Shown piece after piece: positions 16,808 through 26,138 of a stretch of DNA of 64,000 nt. Position 1 is the first letter of the stretch, and each line of letters starts with the position of its first letter. The stretch covers positions 1 through 64,000 of the forward strand of contig URKR01000008.1 of assembly GCA_900548355.1 (NCBI GenBank), given 5' to 3'. The notes under the pieces were generated by a model that was not told the DNA's origin, searched no databases, and saw only the letters and a list, made by a program, of their open reading frames with translations. The translations under genes were made by a program, and so were the position numbers. The stretch is from an uncultured Oscillospiraceae bacterium (GTDB lineage: Bacteria; Bacillota; Clostridia; Oscillospirales; Ruminococcaceae).

Positions 16808-18175
16808 TCAGATATCGAGATTTTTCCCTTTCAGCGTGCGGGGCAGAACCGCAAAATAGAGCACTGCGCCAACGCCGATGATAAGCAGGATGGAAAGGAT
16901 CCCGTAGGGGCTGGAAGCCGCGTTGATGGCGTCAACCTGCTCCGCCGTGGCGGTGGCGGCAGTCAACCCCTGGGAAACGAGCATCCCGTCAGCCACAACG
17001 GCGCTGACAAAGCCGACGAGCGCCGGGCCCATGATGGAACTGAATTTGCCGAAGATATCAAAGAAACCGAAGAACTCGCCGCTGCGGTCCTTGTCCGGCA
17101 GCAGCTTGCCGAACATGGAGCGGGACAGCGCCTGAATGCCGCCCTGGCTTGTTGCACAGAGCACGGCCAGCAGCCAGAACTGCCAGAGCTCCCGCATGAA
17201 GAAGGCGAAGACGCAGATGAACATATAAACGCACACGCCCACGCCTACCATGACCCGCGCGCCGAACTTGGCGCTGAGTTTGATGTAAAGCAGGCAGAAC
17301 GGCAGCCCCAGCACCTGTACCAGCAGCAGGGCCAGCAGCATGCCGGTGGAGTCCAGCCCGAGGTTGGTGCCGTAGGTCGTCGCCATGCTGATGACGGTGT
17401 GTACGCCGTCAATATAGAAGAAATAGGCCAGAATGTAGACGAACATCGTTTTGTTGGCGATGATCTCCCGCGCGGTTGCGCCGACGCCGCGGATGTTGCG
17501 GCCTACGTCGCCCTTCTCATACGGTTTGCCCGAACGCTGCTGGCAATTCCTGAGCAGCGGCAGGCTGAACCCGAACCACCACAGCGCCGTGACCGCAAAA
17601 ATAACGGCCAAACAGGTCAGCATCGGGATGCCGATGAGGTTCATGACCAAAAAAATGACAAGCGGAATGGTGGAACCGCCGATGTAGCCGAGCCCGTACC
17701 CAAGGGTGGAAACCCGGTCCATCCGGTCAGGGGTGGTTACATCGGTCAGGAAGGCGTCATAATAGATGGCCGAAGCGTCAAAGCCGATTGTGCTCAGGAT
17801 ATAGAGCACCAAAATCAACCCGGCCACCTGCCCGGCCGCCGAGGTCGAGGAGGTGAAATCCATGAGCGGCGTGAAGGAAAGCCCCGCAACCGCAACGACG
17901 CCGAGCAGCAGAAAGAAGGTGAACAGTTTTTTGCGCATGCCGCGGATATCGCCAAAAACCCCGAGAAAAGGGGCCGCTATGGCAACAATCGCCATTGCAA
18001 TGCTTGTCGCATATCCCCAGGTGGACAGGCTGGACACGCTGTCAGCCGTGTTGGCCGCCACTGAATCGAAGAAGATCGGCAGCAGGGTGACCACAATGAC
18101 CGAGTGGGCGCTGTTGGCCCAGTCATACATCATCCAGCTGATCTCCTGCTTGGTATAGCCTTTGAGAAGCCCCAT
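16808..18175 (-). CDS. MFS transporter, UMF1/Atg22-like
   Basis: A 455-residue membrane protein with about 12 hydrophobic segments. The N-terminal ISWMMYDWANSAHSVIVVT and the long second helix pair match the UMF1 branch (MFS proteins related to yeast vacuolar Atg22, which export amino acids). The substrate here is unknown. I take the ATG at 18175, with AGGAGG 7 nt upstream, instead of the ATG at 18193 that overlaps that ribosome site. It has its own promoter and terminator. Confidence 0.88.
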   Translation of the reverse strand: MGLLKGYTKQEISWMMYDWANSAHSVIVVTLLPIFFDSVAANTADSVSSLSTWGYATSIAMAIVAIAAPFLGVFGDIRGMRKKLFTFFLLLGVVAVAGLSFTPLMDFTSSTSAAGQVAGLILVLYILSTIGFDASAIYYDAFLTDVTTPDRMDRVSTLGYGLGYIGGSTIPLVIFLVMNLIGIPMLTCLAVIFAVTALWWFGFSLPLLRNCQQRSGKPYEKGDVGRNIRGVGATAREIIANKTMFVYILAYFFYIDGVHTVISMATTYGTNLGLDSTGMLLALLLVQVLGLPFCLLYIKLSAKFGARVMVGVGVCVYMFICVFAFFMRELWQFWLLAVLCATSQGGIQALSRSMFGKLLPDKDRSGEFFGFFDIFGKFSSIMGPALVGFVSAVVADGMLVSQGLTAATATAEQVDAINAASSPYGILSILLIIGVGAVLYFAVLPRTLKGKNLDI

Positions 18176-18315
18176 GCATATGCCTCCTGACACAATAAGA
18201 GTTCTGAAATGAGCGCTTGGAGAGAAGGGATTGGCGGTGGTGGATTGCGCTGACGGGCGCAGGATGTTGGAACGCTTGGCTCTGCACGCTCAATTCTTGA
18301 ACAAAAACCTATCCT

Positions 18316-18344
18316 ATTGTACCATTCCCACCCCCAAAACACAA
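18316..18344 (-). promoter_or_regulatory. Promoter of the MFS gene
   Basis: On the minus strand TTGTGT (plus 18339-18344), 17 nt, then an extended -10 TGGTACAAT (TACAAT at plus 18316-18321). The leader is about 135 nt; I saw no riboswitch fold in it. Confidence 0.6.
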
Positions 18345-18348
18345 GACG

Positions 18349-18380
18349 CCCCGCAGGCCAAAAGGTCAACGGGGCGTAAA
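18349..18380 (-). terminator. Hairpin after the ECF operon
   Basis: ACGCCCCG pairs with CGGGGCGT with an inner GGCC/GGTC pairing. It follows the stop of the last operon gene on the minus strand; the downstream T-content is modest. Confidence 0.6.
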
Positions 18381-18402
18381 ATACAGGTATAGTTTGGGAA
18401 AG

Positions 18403-19458
18403 TCAGACGCTGTCGGCGGCTTCCGGCGCATCGGGGGCGGCGGGGGCTTCCGGGGCAGCAGGCACGGCAGATTCGGCGGTGGCGACCTTGGCCATCTGCT
18501 CGTCGAGCCATTCATCGGTCGGATAGTCGCCAAACTCCTGCCAATATTGTTCGCTGAGGTTATCGCGCAGCATATCCTGGCGGTAGCTGGTCATCTCCTC
18601 ATAGCTTGAGAAGGTATTGCCGCCGTACCAGTAGCTTTCATAGACATCGCGGGCAAGGTTCTCGGCTGTTGCGTCGAACTGCCATTCGCTGTTCACAAAC
18701 AGTTCGTAGGTGACGGTGTCGTCCTCAATATCGCGCTGGAGCGTGTCAAACTGGTAATTCGTGAAGGGCAGGCCGGCTTCCTGGCAGCGATCGATGACGG
18801 TGCGGGCCATCGTGGCAAATTCCAGCCGGTCGGCGAAAGCGCCGGGCCAGGTGGTGATGTAGAGCGTCATGTAATCGCCGCTCTGCAAGGCGGCGGTGGC
18901 CGGGTCAACGACTGGCTGCAGCAGATCGACACGAACGCTCAGATCGTTGATCGCATCGCTGAGCGTATCGTCCGCACGCAGAAGCGCTGTGGCCTGGGTT
19001 TCATATTCGTCCGAAAGCCGGCTTTCGGCCAGGCTGGCGCTCGGGCCGTAGGTATCCCAGACCCGGCCGAACAGACCGGCCCCGCCCACGAACAGCAAAA
19101 TCAGCAGGCAGAGGAAGATGGAAATGCCGTCGTATTTGAGCTTGACATCCGGCCGCGCCGCATAGATCAGCACTTCAATGCCCAGCGCAATCAGAACAAC
19201 GGGGGCCAGGTTGGTAGCAAAGGTCAGGTTGAGTTCGGGCATCACGGTGCGCAGAATCAGCAGCACGCCGGCGGCCACCAGCACCAGGCCCAGGGTGAAG
19301 GTGCCGGCGCGGCGAACCTTCTTTGGCGGCGCGGCGTCCGGCTGCGGCGGAATGTTGCCCCCGCGCGGGGCGCTGCTCTCGGTGCGGGGCGGTTCAGGGG
19401 CTTCGGGGGGTGGGGGCACATCGCGGAAGGCGTTGCTTTGTTCAAAATTTTCATCCAT
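18403..19458 (-). CDS. Membrane protein with LiaF-like helices and acidic extracytoplasmic domain
   Basis: A 351-residue protein: a Pro-rich cytosolic N terminus (residues 1-48), hydrophobic segments at about 50-72, 76-94 and 105-125 similar to the LiaF/DUF5668 type, then a large acidic domain (about 130-320) with no family I recognise and an Ala/Pro/Glu-rich tail. It is the last gene of the sigma operon and is probably an envelope-stress effector or sensor. The topology suggests the acidic domain is outside. AGAGGTG precedes the start. Confidence 0.7.
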   Translation of the reverse strand: MDENFEQSNAFRDVPPPPEAPEPPRTESSAPRGGNIPPQPDAAPPKKVRRAGTFTLGLVLVAAGVLLILRTVMPELNLTFATNLAPVVLIALGIEVLIYAARPDVKLKYDGISIFLCLLILLFVGGAGLFGRVWDTYGPSASLAESRLSDEYETQATALLRADDTLSDAINDLSVRVDLLQPVVDPATAALQSGDYMTLYITTWPGAFADRLEFATMARTVIDRCQEAGLPFTNYQFDTLQRDIEDDTVTYELFVNSEWQFDATAENLARDVYESYWYGGNTFSSYEEMTSYRQDMLRDNLSEQYWQEFGDYPTDEWLDEQMAKVATAESAVPAAPEAPAAPDAPEAADSV

Positions 19459-19498
19459 GGTTGATACACCTCTGAGTTAAGGCAGGCAGAAAGCCGGG

Positions 19499-20074
19499 TT
19501 ATGCGGGCGGAAAATCGTCGGGGAAATCGTTGTGGGTATGGTCATGCCCGGCGCCGGGGTAAGGGGGCAGGTCGGCATTGTGGTTCGGGGTGCGCCGCAC
19601 CAGCCGCAAACCGAACACAATCAGCAGCGCCGCTACAAGCAAGGTCGGCAGCTGGCTAAGGTAGTAGCTCAGGAACGGCACGCCGAGCCAGGAAAGCAGG
19701 TCGCCCAAAATCGGGACGAGCCAATCCGCAAAGATTACCCAGGCGCCGATGAGAACAAGCCCCCAGCCGATCAGCTTGTTGCCGACCGGGGTGCGCAGGC
19801 GCAGCTGGTCCCAGTTGAGCTTGTCGCCCCACAGGAAGGTATCCTCCTTCGGGGTGCCGGCCGCCATATAGCGGATCAGGTCGTAGGTATCAAAGAAAGC
19901 GTACATCCAGATCACCGGCACGGCCAGCATGATCGGCGGCAGAATGCTGCCTACCCCGGCAGCCACGCAGCACATCACAATCAGGGAAAGGCCGCGGCGC
20001 ATATAGCCGTAGTACATCTGTCCTGCGCCGGGGATACAGGCGAACAGAAAGGTCAGAAAAGCGTTCTTTTTCAT
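19499..20074 (-). CDS. TM2-like small membrane protein
   Basis: A 191-residue protein beginning MKKNAFLTFLFACIPGAGQMYYGYMRRG, where the PGAGQ.YYG..RRG element is the hallmark of TM2/B-box-associated small membrane proteins. Five hydrophobic segments follow, and the C terminus is His/Pro/Asp-rich. It lies 6 nt downstream of the anti-sigma gene and 40 nt upstream of the LiaF-like gene, so it is part of the sigma operon. The role is unknown. Confidence 0.75.
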   Translation of the reverse strand: MKKNAFLTFLFACIPGAGQMYYGYMRRGLSLIVMCCVAAGVGSILPPIMLAVPVIWMYAFFDTYDLIRYMAAGTPKEDTFLWGDKLNWDQLRLRTPVGNKLIGWGLVLIGAWVIFADWLVPILGDLLSWLGVPFLSYYLSQLPTLLVAALLIVFGLRLVRRTPNHNADLPPYPGAGHDHTHNDFPDDFPPA

Positions 20075-20080
20075 GGCAAT

Positions 20081-20641
20081 TCACTCTCCAGTATGGGGTG
20101 TCGGGGCACTGCGGTCGGCCAGTTGGTCCCAGCCGCTGCGCACCGTGGTTTGCAGCTCACCAAGCAGGTCGCCCAACCCCTGGCTGATCGAGGTGAGCGC
20201 GCCGCTCATCATATCGCTCACGCTGGTGCGCGGGGCGTCTGGCAGTTCGGAAGGGCGCCGGCCCACCGTGCTCAGCGAACCGAACGCGCCGAACCGCCAC
20301 AGGGCAAAGGCCAGGACAATGGCGGCAGCCATCGATACATAGCGGTTGGTCAGCACCCGGAACCGCCGCAGCCGCATCAGCGCCTGGACCTGGGGGATCA
20401 GGTCCCGCATCGGGGCCGAAAGCCGGATGCTGTCAAGCAAAGCGGTGTACCGCGCCAGGCACCGGTCACAGAAGGTCAGGTGTTCGGCGGCTTCCAGCCG
20501 GCCCAGATCATCAAGCCGGTCGGCCTGCAGTGCCTGCAGGCCATCGGTTGTTAAACAACCGATGGAATCAAAGAGCTGTTCGTTATCAAACATCGGCAGG
20601 GAAGGGCTGGTTTGCAGGGGGTGATCCAGTTTGTTGGTCAT
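20081..20641 (-). CDS. Anti-sigma factor with ZAS-type zinc motif
   Basis: A 186-residue protein. Near residue 55 it has EHLTFCDRC, the His-x3-Cys-x2-Cys of zinc-binding anti-sigma domains, then one transmembrane helix (MAAAIVLAFALWRFGAF, about residues 104-120) and an extracytoplasmic tail of about 65 residues. It would hold the co-encoded ECF sigma factor at the membrane and release it on an outside signal. It overlaps the sigma gene by 4 nt. Confidence 0.82.
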   Translation of the reverse strand: MTNKLDHPLQTSPSLPMFDNEQLFDSIGCLTTDGLQALQADRLDDLGRLEAAEHLTFCDRCLARYTALLDSIRLSAPMRDLIPQVQALMRLRRFRVLTNRYVSMAAAIVLAFALWRFGAFGSLSTVGRRPSELPDAPRTSVSDMMSGALTSISQGLGDLLGELQTTVRSGWDQLADRSAPTPHTGE

Positions 20642-21180
20642 GGTGTTTCCTGCCTCCTTTCGGAAATTTGGCGGCGCAGCAGCGCCTTGGCACGGTAGAG
20701 TTGGTTCTGCACGGTGGTGGGCGGGCGGCCCAGCGCTTCGGCAATGGCGGCCACCGTCAGATCTTCCAGCAAGTACATGGTGGCCACCCGGCCGTAAGGC
20801 TCACGCAGGCCGCGGACCATTTGCTCAAGTTCGGCGGATTCCAGCTGTTTCAGGTAAAGGTCCTGCGGATCGGGGTCGGCGGGGGTCAGGGCGGTACCGG
20901 GCGGCGCGCCGCGCGGTTCGGGCAGGCTTTCGTGGTCCTGCGCTTCCACCCGGCGAACCCAGGCGCTTTTCAGGTGGTCTTTGCACTTGTTGGCTGCCAC
21001 ACGCACGAGCCATTGCTTGTGGAAGGCCGGGTCACAGCGATCAATGCTGGTAAAAGCGGAGAGAAAAGTGTCCTGCGTGAGGTCTTCAGCCGTGTGCGGG
21101 TCGCGCACAAACTGCAAACAGACCGTGTAGACCAGCTTTTGATACTGCTGCATCAGGTCGGAAAATTCCTGGTTGGTCAT
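20638..21180 (-). CDS. ECF-type RNA polymerase sigma factor
   Basis: A 180-residue sigma-70 factor with only regions 2 and 4: region 2 has VYTVCLQFVRDPHTAEDLTQ followed by DTFLSAF, and region 4 has YGRVATMYLLEDLTVAAIAE with PPTTVQNQLYRAKALLRR as recognition helix. A Pro-rich linker joins them. It heads a four-gene operon (sigma, anti-sigma, TM2-like, LiaF-like). The ATG at 21180 is taken; a GTG at 21198 is also possible and neither has a well spaced ribosome site. The operon likely responds to envelope stress. Confidence 0.9.
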   Translation of the reverse strand: MTNQEFSDLMQQYQKLVYTVCLQFVRDPHTAEDLTQDTFLSAFTSIDRCDPAFHKQWLVRVAANKCKDHLKSAWVRRVEAQDHESLPEPRGAPPGTALTPADPDPQDLYLKQLESAELEQMVRGLREPYGRVATMYLLEDLTVAAIAEALGRPPTTVQNQLYRAKALLRRQISERRQETP

Positions 21181-21233
21181 AAGCGCGGCGCCGCACACCC
21201 CCTCTCTCTTTCGCTTCTATTATACTATACGAG

Positions 21234-21281
21234 AACCGCCCGCGGTATTTTGCAGCGCCGCGGGCGGTTTTTGATATTTTT
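21234..21281. terminator. Hairpin with T-run between exonuclease III and the sigma operon
   Basis: A 12-bp perfect stem (21234-21245 with 21258-21269). The strong T-tract (TTTTTGATATTTTTTT) is on the plus strand, while the neighbouring genes run on the minus strand. It can still form the exonuclease III transcript end and would also stop antisense transcription toward that gene. Confidence 0.6.
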
Positions 21282-21374
21282 TTGGGATTTTTTCAAGACT
21301 CCCAAAAGGGAACGCGGGGGCGGCCTGCAAACCCGGGCAAAGAACAAGCGGAAACGGAGGGGGCGCCTCTTCGC

Positions 21375-22130
21375 TTACAGATCGATCTCAAGGGTGACCG
21401 GACAATGGTCGGAACCCTGCACCTGCATCAGGATATCGGCCGCGCGGATGCGGTCGGCAATCCGGTTTGAGACGATGAAATAGTCGATGCGCCATCCGGC
21501 GTTGCGTTCCCGCGCGCGGAACCGCATGCTCCACCAGCTGTACATGCCGGTGGCACCGGGGTGCAGGTGGCGGAAGGAATCGGTAAAACCGGCGGCCAGC
21601 AACTCGGTCATCTTGCCGCGTTCCTGGTCCGAAAAGCCGGCGGCCCCGCGGTTTGGGCCCGGGTTCTTGAGGTCGATCTCTTCATGCGCGACATTCATAT
21701 CCCCGCACAGGATCACCGGCTTTTTGGCGTCGAGCGAAAGCAGGTAGGCGCGCAGGTCGTCCTCCCACTGCATGCGATAGTCGATACGCGCCAGCTCGTT
21801 TTGGGCGTTGGGCACATACACATTCACAAGGTAAAAGTTTTCATATTCCAGGGTGATGGCCCGCCCTTCGTGGCTGTGCGCTTCAACGCCGATGCCGTTC
21901 CAGGCGGCAAGCGGGGGATGTTTTGCATAAATCAGGGTGCCGGAGTAGCCTTTCTTCTCGGCGCTGTTGATGTATTCGGCGTAGCCTTCGGGGGCGAAGT
22001 CTGCCTGGCCGGGCTGCATCTTGGTTTCCTGGATGCAGACGGCGTCGGCGCCGAATGAGGAGAAAGCTTCAGCAAAGCCTTTTTTCAGGCAGGCCCGCAG
22101 GCCGTTGACATTCCAGCTGATGAATTTCAT
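21375..22130 (-). CDS. xth: Exodeoxyribonuclease III (AP endonuclease)
   Basis: A 251-residue enzyme of the exonuclease-endonuclease-phosphatase fold that nicks DNA at abasic sites and trims 3' ends in base excision repair. It shows FISWNVNGLRA at the N terminus (metal-binding Asn), the catalytic Glu in CIQETKMQ, LCGDMNVAHEEIDL (Asp/Asn pair) and the C-terminal GSDHCPV with the catalytic His. AAAGAGG precedes the start. Monocistronic. Confidence 0.96.
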   Translation of the reverse strand: MKFISWNVNGLRACLKKGFAEAFSSFGADAVCIQETKMQPGQADFAPEGYAEYINSAEKKGYSGTLIYAKHPPLAAWNGIGVEAHSHEGRAITLEYENFYLVNVYVPNAQNELARIDYRMQWEDDLRAYLLSLDAKKPVILCGDMNVAHEEIDLKNPGPNRGAAGFSDQERGKMTELLAAGFTDSFRHLHPGATGMYSWWSMRFRARERNAGWRIDYFIVSNRIADRIRAADILMQVQGSDHCPVTLEIDL

Positions 22131-22212
22131 GGGATACCTCTTTATAAAAGCGGGGTGCTAAGCGGGGCGTTTGACGCAGTAGGCCCGGCCAAGCAGAACG
22201 GTTGAAGGATGG

Positions 22213-23568
22213 TTACCCTGCGCAGTGCTTGCGCCAGCTGCCGCGCAAAAAGCGGACGACAAAACACAGCAGCCGGCAAACCCAGTCAACAACCATGGCG
22301 ATCCAGACGCCGATGGCCCCCAGTTCCATCTGGACGCAGAGAATATAGGAAAAGCCAAGCCGCCAGACCATCATGGAGAAGATCGAGACGCCCATTGTGA
22401 ACTTGACATCGTTGGCTGCGCGCAGTGCGTTGGGCAGCACAAAAGCCGCAGGCCAGAGCAGAATGCCGGAGCCGGCGTGAATCATCACGAGGAGCCAGGC
22501 CAGCTGGCTGGTCTCAGCGCTCAAGGTATACAGCCCAAGCAGCTGCGGCAGGAACAGCAGCACGACCGCATTGGTGGCGCCCTGCAGCAGATAGTCCCAC
22601 AGCAGCAGTTTCCTGGCAAAGTGGGCGGCCTGGTCCAGGTCTTTGGCACCGACGCAGCGGCCGACCACCGTGATCATCGCCAAACCCATCGCCTGGCCGA
22701 CGATACAGCCGACACTGTCCAGATTGTTTGCGACGGCGTTGGCCGAAATGTGCACGGTGCCAAACAGGCTGATCATGCTCACAACCAGCACCCGTCCGAG
22801 CTGGAACAGGCTGTTTTCCATGGCGGAAGGGATGCCGATGTAAAGGATGCGTTGGGCCATTTGGGGCTGCAGCCGGCGCACACTGTCCCAGCTGACCCGG
22901 GCCGGGTGGTCATGCCGGGCGGCCAGGATTAGGATGATGACAGCCCCGAGCGCGCGGGAAACCAGGGTGGGCACCGCCACGCCGGCCGTGCCCATCTTGA
23001 GCACAAAAACGCAGAGCGCATTGCCGCAGATGTTGACAAGGTTCATCAGGACGCTGACCTTCATTGAGATCTTGCTGTTGCCCGCAGAGCGGAAGATTGC
23101 CGCGCCGGCATTGTACAGCGCCAGGAACGGGTAGGACAGCCCGGTGATGGTGAAATAGATCAGCGCTTCATGCATGACATCGTCCGCAATGCTGCCAAAA
23201 AACAGCCGCAGCAGCGGTGCGCGCAGAGCCAGGCAGACCGCCGCCACCGCCACGCCAAGCAAAGCGCTCAGCGAAACAAGCTGGCCGGCGCTGCGGTTGG
23301 CTTCTTCCGGTTTGCGTGCGCCAAGGTACTGGCTGGTCACAACGGCGCCGCCGGTGGCGAGCGCGGCGAAGATGTTGATGATCAGATTGTTGATCATATC
23401 AACCAGCGATACGCCTGAAATGGCGGCTTCGCCGACACTGGAAACCATGACGGTATCGGACATGCCGACCAGCACGGCGAGCGCCTGCTCAATAATCAGC
23501 GGCCAAAGCAGCCGGACCAGGTCATGGTTGGAAAACAGCGGTGCGGTTCGCGTTTGAGTGCTAGGCAT
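22213..23568 (-). CDS. MATE family efflux protein (second subfamily)
   Basis: A 451-residue protein with 12 hydrophobic segments and MatE hallmarks (LVGMSDTVMVSSVGEAAISG, GGAVVTSQYLGA). It differs from the two other MATE proteins of this window and lacks their LFQQ.YS..DTI motif. The start at 23568 has GAGGAG 6 nt upstream; the frame stays open further upstream but crosses a terminator. The substrate is unknown. Confidence 0.9.
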   Translation of the reverse strand: MPSTQTRTAPLFSNHDLVRLLWPLIIEQALAVLVGMSDTVMVSSVGEAAISGVSLVDMINNLIINIFAALATGGAVVTSQYLGARKPEEANRSAGQLVSLSALLGVAVAAVCLALRAPLLRLFFGSIADDVMHEALIYFTITGLSYPFLALYNAGAAIFRSAGNSKISMKVSVLMNLVNICGNALCVFVLKMGTAGVAVPTLVSRALGAVIILILAARHDHPARVSWDSVRRLQPQMAQRILYIGIPSAMENSLFQLGRVLVVSMISLFGTVHISANAVANNLDSVGCIVGQAMGLAMITVVGRCVGAKDLDQAAHFARKLLLWDYLLQGATNAVVLLFLPQLLGLYTLSAETSQLAWLLVMIHAGSGILLWPAAFVLPNALRAANDVKFTMGVSIFSMMVWRLGFSYILCVQMELGAIGVWIAMVVDWVCRLLCFVVRFLRGSWRKHCAG

Positions 23569-23651
23569 GCAAAACTCCTCCTCTTTCTCGCAAGTATACC
23601 ACACCTGGCCGCAAAACAAAAGGCCGGCCGGGCAGAAAAGCAACAAAAACA

Positions 23652-23690
23652 AAGCCCCTTCCGGGCAAAGGGCCCGAAAGGGGAAAGCAG
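23652..23690 (-). terminator. Terminator after fba
   Basis: CCCCTTTCGGGC pairs with GCCCGGAAGGGG around CCTTT on the minus strand, followed by CTTTGTTTTTGTT. Confidence 0.8.
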
Positions 23691-23708
23691 CGGGCAGCGC
23701 CCGATGCA

Positions 23709-24572
23709 TCAAGCCTTGTTGGCAGAGCCGAACAGCTCGATCTTTTCGCGCACCGTGGCCTTGATCGCCTCGGCGCCCGGGGCAAGCAGCTTGCGCGGGT
23801 CGTAGCCCTTGCCCTGCTGGTCCTTGCCGGCTTCAATGTATTCGCGGGTGGCCGCGGCAAAGCTGAGCTGGCATTCGGTGTTGACGTTGATCTTGGACAC
23901 GCCGAGGCTGATCGCCTTGCGGACCATCTCGTCCGGGATGCCGGTGCCGCCGTGCAGCACGAGCGGGATGTTGTTGGTGGCCTGGTGGATCTTGTCCAGC
24001 GCGTCAAAGTCGAGGCCCTTCCAGTTGGCGGGATATTTGCCATGGATGTTGCCGATGCCGGCAGCCAGGAAATCAATGCCCAGCGCAGTGATGCGGGCGC
24101 ACTCAGCCGGGTCGGCCACTTCGCCGGCGCCGACGACGCCGTCCTCCTCGCCGCCGATCGAGCCGACTTCGGCTTCGATCGAAAGGCCGTGGTCATGCGC
24201 CAAGGCGACGAGCTCGGTCGTCTTGGCAATGTTCTCATCAATCGGATAGTGGCTGCCGTCAAACATGATCGAGGTGAAGCCGGCCTCAATGCAGGCCTTG
24301 GCACCCTCATAGGTGCCGTGGTCCAGGTGCAGCGCAACCGGCACCGTGATGCCCAGGCTTTCATCCATTGCGCGGACCATCGCGGCGACAACCTTGAAGC
24401 CGGCCATATATTTGCCCGCGCCTTCCGAAACGCCCAGAATTACCGGGCTGTTCATCTCCTGCGCGGTCAGCAGGATGCTCTTGGTCCATTCCAGATTGTT
24501 GATGTTGAACTGACCGACGCCATAGTGGCCGTCACGGGCCTTCAACAACATGTTGGTTGCATTTACGAGCAT
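23709..24572 (-). CDS. fba: Class II fructose-1,6-bisphosphate aldolase
   Basis: A 287-residue zinc-dependent aldolase that interconverts fructose-1,6-bisphosphate with dihydroxyacetone phosphate and glyceraldehyde-3-phosphate in glycolysis. Zinc ligands and active-site motifs are present: VALHLDHGT, IEAEVGSIGGEEDG, GNIHGKYP and LVLHGGTGIP. It has a normal length, its own promoter and its own terminator. Confidence 0.96.
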   Translation of the reverse strand: MLVNATNMLLKARDGHYGVGQFNINNLEWTKSILLTAQEMNSPVILGVSEGAGKYMAGFKVVAAMVRAMDESLGITVPVALHLDHGTYEGAKACIEAGFTSIMFDGSHYPIDENIAKTTELVALAHDHGLSIEAEVGSIGGEEDGVVGAGEVADPAECARITALGIDFLAAGIGNIHGKYPANWKGLDFDALDKIHQATNNIPLVLHGGTGIPDEMVRKAISLGVSKINVNTECQLSFAAATREYIEAGKDQQGKGYDPRKLLAPGAEAIKATVREKIELFGSANKA

Positions 24573-24648
24573 GGTATGTTACCTCCCAAAATCCCAAAGC
24601 AATTGCGCCGCCGCGGGCCGAAACCGCGCGCCGGCTGGGTACAGGTTT

Positions 24649-24677
24649 ATTATAGCCTGACTTTGACAAAAAAGCAA
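24649..24677 (-). promoter_or_regulatory. Promoter of fba
   Basis: On the minus strand TTGCTT (plus 24672-24677), 17 nt, TATAAT (plus 24649-24654). The leader is about 70 nt. Confidence 0.7.
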
Positions 24678-24686
24678 CAGGATCGC

Positions 24687-26045
24687 TCAGGAAGTTTGCG
24701 CCGCACTTTCCCGCCGGCGCAAAAAGTGCGTGGTCATGCCGATGCAATAGCACAGCGCCAGCCCCCAGGCCAGCGGGTTTGCCAGGCAAACGCCGACAAA
24801 CCCCAGCGGGGTGGCCACCGCCAGCGCGCTGCCGAGCGCGCGGCCCAGCAGTTCGCCCACGCCGCTGAGCACGGCGTGCAGGCTGTACCCCATGCCCTGC
24901 AGCGTGTTGCGGAAGATCATCAGGCTGCCGTGGATGCAGAACAGTGTGCTGATGATGGCAAGGTATTGCACCGAAAGCGCCGCGGCCTCGCCTTCGCCGG
25001 GGCCAAGAACCAGCGCCGTGAACGGCCGCTTGCCGAAAAACAGCGCCGCCCAGGCCGCCGCGCAGTAGATCCACTGGATGCACAGCCCGGCCTTGATGCC
25101 GGCCCGGATGCGGTCATACCGGCGCGCGCCGTCGTTCTGGCCGGCATAGGTTGCCATTCCCATGCCGACGCTTTCCATCGGCAGCGTAAACATCTGGCGG
25201 ATCTTCTCGCCGGCGGTTTGCCCCGCAATCGCCGCGGTGCCCAGTGAATTGATCGCCCCCTGCAGCACAACCGCGCCGATAGCGGAAACCGAATACTCAA
25301 ACCCCATCGGGAACCCGATGACGCAGAGTTTGGCCGCATGCGGGCGCGAAAAACCCCGCAGCCCCGCGCTGCCGGCCAGCAGGTCGGTTTTTGCTGCGAG
25401 CCAGAAAAGGTTCAGCAGCCCGCTGACCAGCTGGCTGAGCACGGTGGCCAGCGCGGCGCCGGCCACCCCGAGCGGGATCGGCACGATGAAAACATAGTCG
25501 AGCAGGATGTTCAAAAGGCTGGAAACCAGCAAAAACAGCGTGGGCCGGCGGGAATCGCCTGAAGCCCGCAGGGCCCCGGCCGAAAAATTGTAAAGCACCG
25601 TCGCCGGGATGCCGAGAAAGATGATCCCGATATACCGCCGCGCGTCGGCAAAAATCTCTGCCGGTGTCTGGATCAGGGTCAGCAGCGGGCCGGCCAGTGC
25701 AAAGGTCAGCGCCGTCATCACGGCGGCAAGCGCCGTGCACAGCCAAACCCCGTTCCAGAAATACCGCCGGAACCCCCGGGCGTCCTGTGCGCCGATCGCC
25801 TGGGCCAGCGGGATCGCAAACCCGACACAGGCCCCCTGTACAAAGCCGAGGGTGAGAAAGTGCAGCGAATAGGTTGTGCCGACGGCGGCCAGGGCATCCT
25901 CGCCGATGAGCCGGCCAACCATGATGGTATCCACAAAGGAGTACAGTTGCTGGAACAGCGTGCCGGCCACCAGCGGCAGCGAAAAAAGCAAAATCTGGCG
26001 GATCGGGCGGCCTTTGGTTAAATCCATCGCGGTAGTCCGCGCCAT
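24687..26045 (-). CDS. MATE family multidrug/cation antiporter
   Basis: A 452-residue protein with 12 hydrophobic segments in two halves. The N terminus LPLVAGTLFQQLYSFVDTIM places it in the same MatE subfamily as the gene at 9192-10580. The start at 26045 has TGGAGG 6 nt upstream; the longer open frame runs into the upstream terminator. It lies just downstream of the glycosidase genes but is separated by a terminator, so it is probably its own unit. The substrate is unknown. Confidence 0.9.
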   Translation of the reverse strand: MARTTAMDLTKGRPIRQILLFSLPLVAGTLFQQLYSFVDTIMVGRLIGEDALAAVGTTYSLHFLTLGFVQGACVGFAIPLAQAIGAQDARGFRRYFWNGVWLCTALAAVMTALTFALAGPLLTLIQTPAEIFADARRYIGIIFLGIPATVLYNFSAGALRASGDSRRPTLFLLVSSLLNILLDYVFIVPIPLGVAGAALATVLSQLVSGLLNLFWLAAKTDLLAGSAGLRGFSRPHAAKLCVIGFPMGFEYSVSAIGAVVLQGAINSLGTAAIAGQTAGEKIRQMFTLPMESVGMGMATYAGQNDGARRYDRIRAGIKAGLCIQWIYCAAAWAALFFGKRPFTALVLGPGEGEAAALSVQYLAIISTLFCIHGSLMIFRNTLQGMGYSLHAVLSGVGELLGRALGSALAVATPLGFVGVCLANPLAWGLALCYCIGMTTHFLRRRESAAQTS

Positions 26046-26078
26046 AGAAAACCTCCATTTCCCCAATGTGTCCTGCGC

Positions 26079-26110
26079 AAAAAGCCCGGCCGCTTTTGGG
26101 GCGACCGGGC
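26079..26110 (-). terminator. Terminator after the second glycosidase gene
   Basis: GCCCGG pairs with CCGGGC around a CG-closed inner loop. On the minus strand it is followed by TTTTTGCG. Confidence 0.75.
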
Positions 26111-26138
26111 AAAGGGAGAAAAACACGCCGGCAGGGAA

